From Promicromonospora sp. MEB111 (GTDB taxonomy: Bacteria; Actinomycetota; Actinomycetes; Actinomycetales; Cellulomonadaceae), in the NCBI RefSeq assembly GCF_030209445.1, contig NZ_JARVSD010000012.1, positions 62,001 through 126,000 of the forward strand: DNA of 64,000 nucleotides, written 5' to 3'. Positions 57,697-64,000 of the stretch are shown in pieces. Position 1 is the stretch's first letter; the number at the start of each line of letters is the position of its first letter. The notes beneath the pieces are model-generated. The model made no database searches, was not told the origin of the DNA, and saw only the letters and a list, made by a program, of their open reading frames with translations. The translations under genes and the position numbers were made by a program.

Positions 57697-59016
57697 ATGA
57701 GCGAGAGTCCCACCAGGGTCGTGATCGTGGGGGGCGGTTTCGCCGGCTACAACGCGGCCCGGGCCCTGCGTCGCGCGCTGCCGCGCACGGCCGACGTCGA
57801 GATCGTGCTGGTGAACCGCACCGACTACTTCCTCTACCTGCCGCTGCTGCCGGAGGTCGCGGCCGCCGTGATCGATCCTCGGCGGGTCACCGTCTCGATC
57901 CCGGCCACGCTGCGCGGGGTGCGGCTCGCGCTCGGCGACGTGACGGCGATCGACCCGGACGAGGACAGCGTCGAGTACACCGACCCGGAGGGCGGGATGC
58001 ACACCCTGCGCTACGACCGGCTGATCCTGGCCGCGGGCAGCGTCACCCGGCTGCTGCCGGTCCCGGGCGTGGCCGAGCACGCGCATGGCTTCCGCGGGGT
58101 CGCCGAGGCCCTCTACCTGCGTGACCACGTCATCCGCCAGGTGGAGCTGGCGGCCGCGACCGACGACCCGGCCGAGCGGGATGCGCGCTGCACGTTCGTC
58201 GTCGTCGGCGCGGGCTACACCGGGACGGAGGTCGCGGCGCAGGGACCGCTGCTCACCGAGGCGCTCCGGCGCCGGCACCCCGTGCTGGCGGACCAGAAGA
58301 TGCGCTGGATGTTGCTGGACCTCGCGCCGAAGGTGCTGCCCGAGCTCGACCCACGCCTGTCCCGCACGGCGGACCGGGTGCTGCGGGGCCGGTACGTCAA
58401 GGTGCTGACCGGCACCTCCGTGGCGGAGGCGATGACCGACGGCGTCCGGCTGACCACCGGCGAGCTCGTCCCGGCGCGCACGCTGGTGTGGTGCGTCGGC
58501 GTGCGGCCCGACCCGCTCGTCAGCGACACCGGGCTGGAGACGCAGAGGGGCCGGCTCGTCGTCGACACGACGCTGAGCGTGCCCGGTCGGCCGTACATGT
58601 TCGCGTGCGGGGACGCCGCGGCCGTGCCGGACGTGACGCGGCCCGGCGAGGTCACGGCGATGACGGCCCAGCACGCGAGCCGTCAGGGCACGCTCGCCGG
58701 CCGGAACGTCGCGGCGTCGCTCGGCTACGGCAGCGTCCGCGGGTACGAGCACCACGACCTCGGGTTCGTCGTGGACCTCGGCGGGCTCCAGGCGGCGGCG
58801 AACCCGTTGCAGATCCCGATGTCCGGGCTCCTGGCGAAGGTCGTGACCCGCGGGTACCACCTGATCTCCATGCCGGGCAACCGGGTACGCACCGCCGTCG
58901 ACTGGCTGCTCGACGCCGTGCTGGGCCGGCAGTCGGTCCAGCTCGGGCTCGTCCGGTCGACGGCCGTCCCGCTCGACACGTCGACACCCCTGCCCCGCGA
59001 CCGCCCTGGCGCCTGA
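57697..59016 (+). CDS. ndh: Type II NADH dehydrogenase (NDH-2)
   Basis: 439 residues. FAD Rossmann motif VVIVGGGFAGYNAARAL, NADH Rossmann motif TFVVVGAGYTGTEVAAQGPL, and MFACGDAAAVPDVTRPGEVT for FAD; YFLYLPLLPEVAAAVIDPR is the NDH-2 signature loop. The C-terminal amphipathic helix region (VDWLLDAVLGRQSVQLG) should dock on the inner membrane face. Transfers electrons from NADH to menaquinone without proton pumping. Start ATG after AGCGAGG. Confidence 0.9.
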   Translation: MSESPTRVVIVGGGFAGYNAARALRRALPRTADVEIVLVNRTDYFLYLPLLPEVAAAVIDPRRVTVSIPATLRGVRLALGDVTAIDPDEDSVEYTDPEGGMHTLRYDRLILAAGSVTRLLPVPGVAEHAHGFRGVAEALYLRDHVIRQVELAAATDDPAERDARCTFVVVGAGYTGTEVAAQGPLLTEALRRRHPVLADQKMRWMLLDLAPKVLPELDPRLSRTADRVLRGRYVKVLTGTSVAEAMTDGVRLTTGELVPARTLVWCVGVRPDPLVSDTGLETQRGRLVVDTTLSVPGRPYMFACGDAAAVPDVTRPGEVTAMTAQHASRQGTLAGRNVAASLGYGSVRGYEHHDLGFVVDLGGLQAAANPLQIPMSGLLAKVVTRGYHLISMPGNRVRTAVDWLLDAVLGRQSVQLGLVRSTAVPLDTSTPLPRDRPGA

Positions 59017-59127
59017 CACCCGAGCCCACACGGCGCCGGTCGCACGTGTCGTCATCGCAGTATCGCGGCAACCGTCCCGCCTGCACGAGGCTCGGGGCTT
59101 GGCACCCTGATAGATGATGTGTAATCT

Positions 59128-59141
59128 GATGACGTGTCATC
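59128..59141. promoter_or_regulatory. MarR-type operator before the lactonase operon
   Basis: GATGAC-GT-GTCATC, perfect 6-bp arms. A weaker related word AGATGATGTGTAATCT lies just upstream (59112-59127). Together they cover the probable promoter 17-46 bp before the ATG at 59158; the MarR is the second gene. Confidence 0.7.
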
Positions 59142-59157
59142 TACTGAGGAGTCAGCC

Positions 59158-60036
59158 ATGTCCATGACCGACCCCATCGCGCGTGTCTCGGTGATCAGCA
59201 CGGGATCCGTGTCGATCCGACCGGAGCACGTCGGCCCCACGCGGAAGAACACCTACGTGTGGCTCTTCACCTCGACCCGATGGACCGCGCCCCGGCCGAT
59301 CAACGTCTACGTGATCGAGCACCGTGACGGCCTCGTGCTCTTCGACACCGGACAGGACCGGGCCTCCGTGACCGACCCCGACTACTTTCCCCGGGGCCTC
59401 AACGGGCTGATCTACTCCCGGCTCGCGAAGTTCGAGATCGGGCCCACCGACACTCTCGAGGCGGGCCTGTCAGGACTCGGGCACCGCCTGGAGGACGTGG
59501 ACAAGGCAGTGATCTCACACCTGCACCAGGACCACATCGGCGGACTACCCGTCCTGGGCGGGGCCGAGATCCTCGTGAGCGACCAGGAATGGGACAGCCT
59601 GAGCGAACCACTACCTGAGGCGCGCGGCCTGCTGCGCTCCCACATCGACCTGCACGGGCTGCGCTGGAACCGGGTCGCCCCGGAACCGCTGACCGACCCC
59701 GCGCTCGCGCCGTTCACCCACGGACACGACCTGTTCGACGACGGCAGCCTCGTGCTGCTGCCCACCCCCGGCCACACGCCGGGCTCGCAGTCCCTCCTGG
59801 TCCGACGCCCGGGCCACGCACCGCTGCTGCTCGTGGGCGACCTCACCTATGACGCCCGACTGCTCGCCGCGGGCAAGCTCCCGGGTATCGGCGACAAGGG
59901 CCGGCTCCGCGACACCGTGGCCAAGGTCGACGCACTGCGCGAGACCCAGCCCGGCCTCGTGATCCTGGCAGCACACGACCCTCGCGCGGCGGACCTCCTC
60001 GCCGAGGCGCTCGCGGAGACGGCCGCGCGCTCATGA
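59158..60036 (+). CDS. Metallo-beta-lactamase-fold lactonase-like hydrolase
   Basis: 292 residues from ATG 59158 (GAGGAG upstream). The metal motif H121-L-H123-Q-D125-H126 (VISHLHQDHIGGLPVL), the later His in LPTPGHTPGSQSLLV, the bridging Asp in LLVGDLTYD and the final His in VILAAHDPR match the AHL-lactonase (AiiA-like) branch. NTYVWLFTSTRWTAPRPINV resembles the lactonase substrate loop. It may open homoserine-lactone or other lactone rings. Followed by MarR and SRPBCC genes with ATGA overlaps. Confidence 0.83.
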   Translation: MSMTDPIARVSVISTGSVSIRPEHVGPTRKNTYVWLFTSTRWTAPRPINVYVIEHRDGLVLFDTGQDRASVTDPDYFPRGLNGLIYSRLAKFEIGPTDTLEAGLSGLGHRLEDVDKAVISHLHQDHIGGLPVLGGAEILVSDQEWDSLSEPLPEARGLLRSHIDLHGLRWNRVAPEPLTDPALAPFTHGHDLFDDGSLVLLPTPGHTPGSQSLLVRRPGHAPLLLVGDLTYDARLLAAGKLPGIGDKGRLRDTVAKVDALRETQPGLVILAAHDPRAADLLAEALAETAARS

Positions 60037-60503
60037 GGCCCGCCGAGGAGCTGCGCTACCTGATCCTGGCCGTTCAGCGTGAGGGCAACCGGATGCTTGC
60101 CGCGGACCTGCGTCCGCTGGGAGTCACCCCGTCACAGGCCGAGGTGTTGCGGGTTCTCGCCGACCATCAGCCCCTGACCATGGCAGGGCTGGGCGAGCTG
60201 CTCGTCTGCGAGACGGGCGGCAGCCCGAGCCGGCTCGTGGATCGCCTGGTCACCATGGGTCTGGTCGACCGCGGCGCGGGCGAGAACGACCGCCGGCGGG
60301 TCACCCTCGCCCTGACCGACGACGGCTCCCGGCTCGCGGCACGGATCGCCGAGGTCGAGGAGCGGCTGTACGGGTCGATCGACGACCTCACCCGGGGCAC
60401 GCCGGTGCCCGAGGCGCTCACCCTTCTGCGGGCCTTCGCCGGGGCGTTTCCCTCGGGTCAGGCGGTCGTCCGCCGGGGTGGCGAGCCGGGGGCCGCACCA
60501 TGA
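60033..60503 (+). CDS. MarR-family regulator
   Basis: 156 residues. HTH/wing: VTPSQAEVLRVLADHQPLTM, AGLGELLVCETGGSPSRLVD, RLVTMGLVDRGAGENDRRRV. ATGA overlap with the lactonase gene and with the next gene. Likely autorepressor of the operon through the palindrome at 59128. Confidence 0.9.
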   Translation: MRPAEELRYLILAVQREGNRMLAADLRPLGVTPSQAEVLRVLADHQPLTMAGLGELLVCETGGSPSRLVDRLVTMGLVDRGAGENDRRRVTLALTDDGSRLAARIAEVEERLYGSIDDLTRGTPVPEALTLLRAFAGAFPSGQAVVRRGGEPGAAP

Positions 60504-60901
60504 GTGCCACCGGCAGCGCGAGCCTGCTCGTCGACGCTCCACGCCCGTCGGTGCGCGCCGTCCTGCTCGACCCGCTCTCGCTGCCCGCGTGGAACCCCGC
60601 GTTCCTCAGGATGGCCGGCCCGTCCGAGGCAGGGCTCGCGGCGCGGTACCGGATCACCGTCCGTCCCGGGCTGTCGGGTGCCTTCACCTACGAGACCATC
60701 GAGCCTGGACTCGTGCGGATGGCATGGCGGGTGCCGGGATTCGCCGAGACCGCCGACTGGTGGCTCGACGCCGAGGGCGAGCGCACCCTCGTGCGACACG
60801 ACTTCACGCACCAGGGTCCGCTCGCCGCGGCCCTCCGGCCGGCCTACCAGGGCGTCGCCGGGCTCCGGCTCGACCGCCTGCGCCAGGTGCTGACCGGCTG
60901 A
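60500..60901 (+). CDS. SRPBCC (START-like) family protein
   Basis: 133 residues. ASLLVDAPRPSVRAVLLDPL, PAWNPAFLRMAG, YRITVRPGLSGAFTYETIE and ALRPAYQGVAGLRLDRLRQ fit the polyketide-cyclase/dehydrase-type helix-grip fold with a hydrophobic ligand cavity. Third gene of the lactonase operon (ATGA overlap). Ligand unknown. Confidence 0.82.
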   Translation: MSATGSASLLVDAPRPSVRAVLLDPLSLPAWNPAFLRMAGPSEAGLAARYRITVRPGLSGAFTYETIEPGLVRMAWRVPGFAETADWWLDAEGERTLVRHDFTHQGPLAAALRPAYQGVAGLRLDRLRQVLTG

Positions 60902-60962
60902 CGTCGAGCACGGGACTCGCTGTCGACCGTCGGGTCCCGCCAGGTCACCGCACCACCGGACG

Positions 60963-61355
60963 TCAGTCCTGGAGCTGTGCCTGGACGGCCTGGGCGTCGA
61001 TGAGGTAGTTCATCTCGTAGAACCGCCCGTCGCGGACCCTGTGGAAGGAGTACTCGGCGAACTCCAGGGTGGCGCCGGTCGGTGCCACGCCGAGCCACTC
61101 CTTGGTGTGGGTCCCCTTGTTGTACAGGCGGGCCGCGACGCGGTCTCCGTCGACGGCTACGTCCTGGACACGCCAGGTGAAGTCCGGCACGGAGTCACCG
61201 TGGGCCTTCAGCTCGGCGATGATGTGGTCGCGCGTGACCGGCTTGCCGTTCTCGACCAGCTCGTCGTGGACGAACTCGGTCATGCGGTCGAAGTCGTGGG
61301 CGTTGAGCGCCTCGATGTAGCGCTCGAAGACCTCGCGTACCTCGGACTCGGACAT
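60963..61355 (-). CDS. SnoaL-like ester cyclase / NTF2-like protein
   Basis: 130 residues. VREVFERYIEALNAHDFDRM, TRDHIIAELKAHGDSVPDFT, RVAARLYNKGTHTKEWLG, VAPTGATLEFAEYSFHRVRD are the SnoaL-like blocks of an NTF2-fold cone. Members either catalyse cyclisation or bind small ligands. RBS AGAAGGGAAC before ATG 61355. A palindrome and AT-rich promoter lie upstream. Confidence 0.85.
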   Translation of the reverse strand: MSESEVREVFERYIEALNAHDFDRMTEFVHDELVENGKPVTRDHIIAELKAHGDSVPDFTWRVQDVAVDGDRVAARLYNKGTHTKEWLGVAPTGATLEFAEYSFHRVRDGRFYEMNYLIDAQAVQAQLQD

Positions 61356-61437
61356 GGTGTTCCCTTCTCTCTCCCCGTTCCGGGGCTGTGCAGTGGAGCT
61401 TGCAGTGCATGTGAACCGGGGGCCGACAAGTTATATT

Positions 61438-61445
61438 CCGATCGG
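61438..61445. promoter_or_regulatory. Palindrome in the SnoaL-like gene promoter
   Basis: CCGATCGG within TATTCCGATCGGTACAA; on the minus strand it is followed by TATAAC, a good -10. Could be a TetR-family operator; a likely regulator is not identifiable. Confidence 0.4.
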
Positions 61446-61508
61446 TACAAAAGTGCCGGCCGCACCGGGCGTCCGGCAGGTCAGGCGGGGATGGCAGACC
61501 GGAGCGGC

Positions 61509-61916
61509 TCAGCGCAGGACGGCGAGGTGACGGGACACCTCCGGGGGTGAGAGCTCCCAGGCGTGGGCCAGCTCGCCGGTGGTGTGCGGGCCGCGGGCCA
61601 GGGTGCGCAGCAGCCGCAGCCGCACCGGGTGGGCGAGCGCCTCCAGCCGGAACGTGACCGTCTCCAGCGAGACCGGCTCCGCAGGGCTCGCCTCGGCGAC
61701 CGGGTACTGCACCACCGGCTGCCACCCGGGCGCGTGGACCACCATCAGGTGCGGTCGGCCGAAGACGCTGGGGAGGAAGGTGGGCCCGGCGCCGTGGGCG
61801 GCGGTCGCGTTGTCCTGCAGCTTGTCCACGACGATGCTGTCGCCGTCCGGTGCCAGGGTCACCGCGTCGGAGACCGAGGCGAGTGCCGCCGCGGTGCCCT
61901 GGCGCCTCAGCAGGTC
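61509..61916 (-). pseudogene. ArsR-family regulator truncated at both ends
   Basis: Residues readable from about 61916: LASVSDAVTLAPDGDSIVVD, TFLPSVFGRPHLMVVHAPGW, then the C-terminal HTH TFRLEALAHPVRLRLLRTLA, TTGELAHAWELSPPEVSRHL, ending AVLR-stop. Intact members of this DUF5937-ArsR type have about 100 more residues before this point and a wing after the recognition helix. The 5' loss coincides with the loss of the 5' part of the MFS gene on the other strand. Confidence 0.75.
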
Positions 61917-61917
61917 G

Positions 61918-62619
61918 TTCTTCAGGCGCAGGTCGGCGGCGAGCGAGATCGCGCTCCCGCTGGTCCTGGTGACCCAGCTGGACGCGTCCCCGGTGTGGTC
62001 GGGAGCCATCTTCGTGGCGAACACCGTGCTGGTGGTCACCCTGCAGGTTCCGGTCACCGTCCTGATGTCCCGCTTCTCCCGGCGCACCGTGCTGGCGCTC
62101 GCCGGCGTGGTGCTGACCGCCTCGTACCTCGGCTTCCTCGGGGCCACCTCGCTGGGACACGGCTGGGGCGCCCCCGCCGTCGTCGCCGTGTCCGTGGTCT
62201 GCACCGTCGGCGAGATCGTCCATGCGGGCAGCGCCACCGCGCTCGTCACCGTCCTTGCCCCGCCCCATCTCCTGGGACGCGCCCTCGCGCGGTTCCAGCT
62301 CTCCACGGGCTTCGGCCTCGCCGTCTCCCCGGCCGTCATCACCGCTCTCCCATCCCACGGCCCGGCGGCACTCTGGGGCGGCCTGGCCGCTGCGACGCTC
62401 CTGTCCACCGCCGCCGTCGCCGGCGAGAAGGATCAGGGACCAGGTCGCCGTCCGGAGGTTGCCGCTCGCACCGTGCCTCCCGCGTCTGCCTCGCGAGGCG
62501 GGCTCGGCGAGAGGCTCAGGGGGCAGGCTCAGGCGACAGGGGCATCTCGTCCGGCTTCCGAGCCTGGTCGCGGAACGTGGAGGGTGACGACCCGACGACG
62601 CGGCGGAACGCCGTGCTGA
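61918..62619 (+). pseudogene. MFS transporter missing its N-terminal half
   Basis: From about 61918: RRRSAASEIALPLVLVTQLD, VWSGAIFVANTVLVVTLQVP, VLMSRFSRRTVLALAGVVL, LLGRALARFQLSTGFGLAVS. These are helices 7-12 of a major facilitator protein (the SRFSRR loop is typical). No start codon or promoter; the sequence before is the antisense of the ArsR fragment. The 3' end overlaps the convergent AraC gene by about 100 bp. Confidence 0.78.
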
Positions 62620-63481
62620 ACGCGCTCTCGGACTGGTAGCCCGTGGCCCGCGCGAGCTGGGAGATCGACAGCGTGTCGCGGGCGAGGGCGTTGCGCGCGA
62701 GGTTCATGCGCCATCGGATCAGGTAGTCCAGGGGCGGGACGCCGACGTGGCTCTTGAAGGCCTGGGCGAACGCGGACCGCGACATGTGGCTGATGTCGGC
62801 GAGCTCCTGGAGCGTCCAGGAGCGTGCGACGTCGGCGTGCACGGCGCGCAGGGCGGCGCCGATGCCGTCCTCGTTCAGGGCGCCCAGCCAGCCGGTGGGC
62901 CGGTCCGTCCGGCCGGCGTGCGCACGCAGCATGTGCACGAGCAGGATCTGCGCGAGGTGGTTCTCCACCAGCGGGCCGCCGGCGGCGGTGGCCTCGACCT
63001 CGGTGGCCAGGAGCGTGATGAGCTGGCCCAGCTCCAGGCCGCGCGGGTCGGCCGCGCGGACGATCACGAGCGGCGGCAGGAGATCGGTCAGGAGGGACGC
63101 GTTGCCGTCGTCGAACCCGATGTGCCCGACGCAGAGGTAGAGGTTCTCCTCGGCCTCCGGGCCGATCCGCACGGACCCGTCCTCGGCACGGGCCCACACC
63201 TCTTCCGCGGGACGCGTCCGGGCGCCGGGCGTGCTGGCCAGCACGTAGGGCGGCGGGTCGCCCAGCATGAAGGTGTCGCCCTCCTGCAGGAGCACCGGCT
63301 CGTGCCCGTCGAGGATCAGCCAGCACGTGCCGCGCACGAGGCCGCCGATCCGCACGTGCGGGAACCGGTCGAAGCGCAACGCCCACTCGCCTGCGGCGTG
63401 CAGGCTCGGTCCGACCACCGTGCGGGGCCGGAGCAGGCTGATCGCGTCAGCCACCGGATCGCTGAAACCGAGCAAACCCAA
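62516..63481 (-). CDS. AraC-family regulator with cupin domain
   Basis: 321 residues. Residues 10-190 are a Cupin_6-type sensor (VVGPSLHAAGEWALRFDRFP, GTCWLILDGHEPVLLQEGD, FMLGDPPPYVLAS). Residues 205-300 are the double HTH: WTLQELADISHMSRSAFAQA, FKSHVGVPPLDYLIRWRMNL, LSISQLARATGYQSESAFST, AFRRVVGSSPSTFR. Divergent from the SDR gene at 63594 with paired direct repeats between. Confidence 0.9.
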   Translation of the reverse strand: MGLLGFSDPVADAISLLRPRTVVGPSLHAAGEWALRFDRFPHVRIGGLVRGTCWLILDGHEPVLLQEGDTFMLGDPPPYVLASTPGARTRPAEEVWARAEDGSVRIGPEAEENLYLCVGHIGFDDGNASLLTDLLPPLVIVRAADPRGLELGQLITLLATEVEATAAGGPLVENHLAQILLVHMLRAHAGRTDRPTGWLGALNEDGIGAALRAVHADVARSWTLQELADISHMSRSAFAQAFKSHVGVPPLDYLIRWRMNLARNALARDTLSISQLARATGYQSESAFSTAFRRVVGSSPSTFRDQARKPDEMPLSPEPAP

Positions 63482-63484
63482 CTC

Positions 63485-63515
63485 CTGGACTATCGGTAAC
63501 GAATTCTGGACTATC
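63485..63515. promoter_or_regulatory. AraC-type direct-repeat operator
   Basis: CTGGACTATC at 63485-63494 and again at 63506-63515, start-to-start 21 bp (two helical turns), as expected for an AraC dimer on direct half-sites. The site is at the AraC start and about 80 bp upstream of the SDR ATG. Confidence 0.7.
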
Positions 63516-63593
63516 CGTTATGGATGATACCTCTGCGGTCCCGCAGGATCGATGCCGGAACAGATCCGCGACGGAAGGTAGGGAGAGATCCAC

Positions 63594-64000
63594 ATGGGAC
63601 AGCTCGAGGGCAGGACGGCGGTCGTGACCGGCGGTAGCTCCGGCATCGGCCTGGCGACCGCGGTGCGGCTGGCGGAGGAGGGCGCGTACGTGTTCGTCAC
63701 GGGGCGGCGCGAGGCCGAGCTGGAGGCGGCCGTCAAGACCATCGGGGAGGACCGGGCCACAGCGGTCGTCGGCGACATCTCGGTGCCGGGGGACCTGGAC
63801 CGGCTCTACGCCGCGGTCCGGGCCCGGGGCAAGGGGCTGGACGTGCTCGTGGCGAACGCGGCGGTCGCCGCGTTCGTGACGCTGGAGGAGACCACCGAGG
63901 AGCACTTCGACCAGACCTTCGCGGTCAACGTCCGGGGCACGCTGTTCACGGTGCGGAAGGCGCTGCCGCTGCTCAACGAGGGCGCCTCGGTGATCCTGAC
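63594..64000 (+). CDS. Short-chain dehydrogenase/reductase (3' end outside window)
   Basis: 135 codons visible from ATG 63594 (GGGAGAG upstream). Classical SDR: TAVVTGGSSGIGLATAVRLA (NAD(P)-binding TGxxxGIG), Arg after VFVTGRR suggesting NADPH preference, GDISVPGDL, LVANAAVAAF (NAA) and NVRGTLFTVRKALPLL. The Ser-Tyr-Lys active site lies beyond the window. Probably activated or repressed by the AraC protein. Substrate unknown. Confidence 0.88.
   Translation, partial: MGQLEGRTAVVTGGSSGIGLATAVRLAEEGAYVFVTGRREAELEAAVKTIGEDRATAVVGDISVPGDLDRLYAAVRARGKGLDVLVANAAVAAFVTLEETTEEHFDQTFAVNVRGTLFTVRKALPLLNEGASVIL

Noticed and set aside
61195-62358. Long minus-strand frame spanning the ArsR and MFS fragments
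   Set aside because: Its sequence is repetitive Arg/Gly/His; the ArsR motifs lie in another frame and the MFS motifs on the other strand.

Overview
The window is high-GC DNA with frequent GTG starts, dense ATGA/GTGA start-stop overlaps, CUT1 sugar ABC systems without their own ATPase, many LacI and TetR regulators, a polyphosphate glucokinase and secreted plant-polysaccharide enzymes. This fits a soil or plant-associated actinobacterium of the cellulolytic Micrococcales type (Promicromonospora, Cellulosimicrobium, Isoptericola or Cellulomonas relatives). The genus is inference. No rRNA, tRNA, CRISPR array, insertion sequence or replication origin was seen.

Layout. 1-11 kb is accessory housekeeping: a TetR/oxidoreductase divergent pair around a near-perfect operator, a MarR/DUF2255 pair facing a YcjY-like hydrolase, small proteins, a permease remnant, a PCD-VOC fusion, a GNAT, a TetR with a long perfect operator, and a serine beta-lactamase-like enzyme. 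11-16 kb is a minimal NRPS-like cassette: an adenylation-carrier protein followed by two free-standing condensation proteins, all translationally coupled. 16-21 kb (minus strand) is an esterase/CUT1 sugar ABC operon ending in a TetR gene, with a TetR-type operator at its promoter end.

21-48 kb is the carbohydrate core. It holds a secreted GH76 mannanase; a LacI-controlled CUT1 operon ending in a GH51 arabinofuranosidase; a secreted tandem CE1-type esterase whose promoter lies between two operator-like palindromes; two LacI genes; a second CUT1 operon with a GH39 xylosidase; and another LacI gene followed by a TIM-barrel isomerase, a DhaK-DhaL kinase, an RpiB-type isomerase and a 3-hydroxyacyl-CoA-dehydrogenase-fold enzyme. 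It closes with a secreted TIM-barrel protein carrying a discoidin domain, facing an aldo/keto reductase. Read together, xylan or arabinoxylan side chains would be deacylated and trimmed outside, the oligosaccharides imported and cut inside, and a C3-C4 ketose cassette would feed the pentose phosphate pathway (inference).

48-60 kb is stress related: two paralogous quinone-oxidoreductase-like enzymes, a thioredoxin gene with an internal deletion beside msrB and msrA, three small GNATs, a truncated uracil-DNA glycosylase, an ECF sigma factor with a zinc-finger anti-sigma protein, a TetR ligand domain without HTH next to a full TetR, ppgK and a type II NADH dehydrogenase. A GTAAGACG motif recurs here, twice as divergent pairs. 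59-64 kb holds a lactonase-like/MarR/SRPBCC operon, a SnoaL-like protein, a deletion scar joining broken ArsR and MFS genes head to head, and an AraC/SDR pair with two direct operator half-sites.

Two window-wide observations: (i) seven genes have a TANNNT -10 element exactly 6 nt before the start codon, the signature of leaderless mRNA; (ii) at least five genes are broken or domain-reduced, so the accessory regions are eroding.
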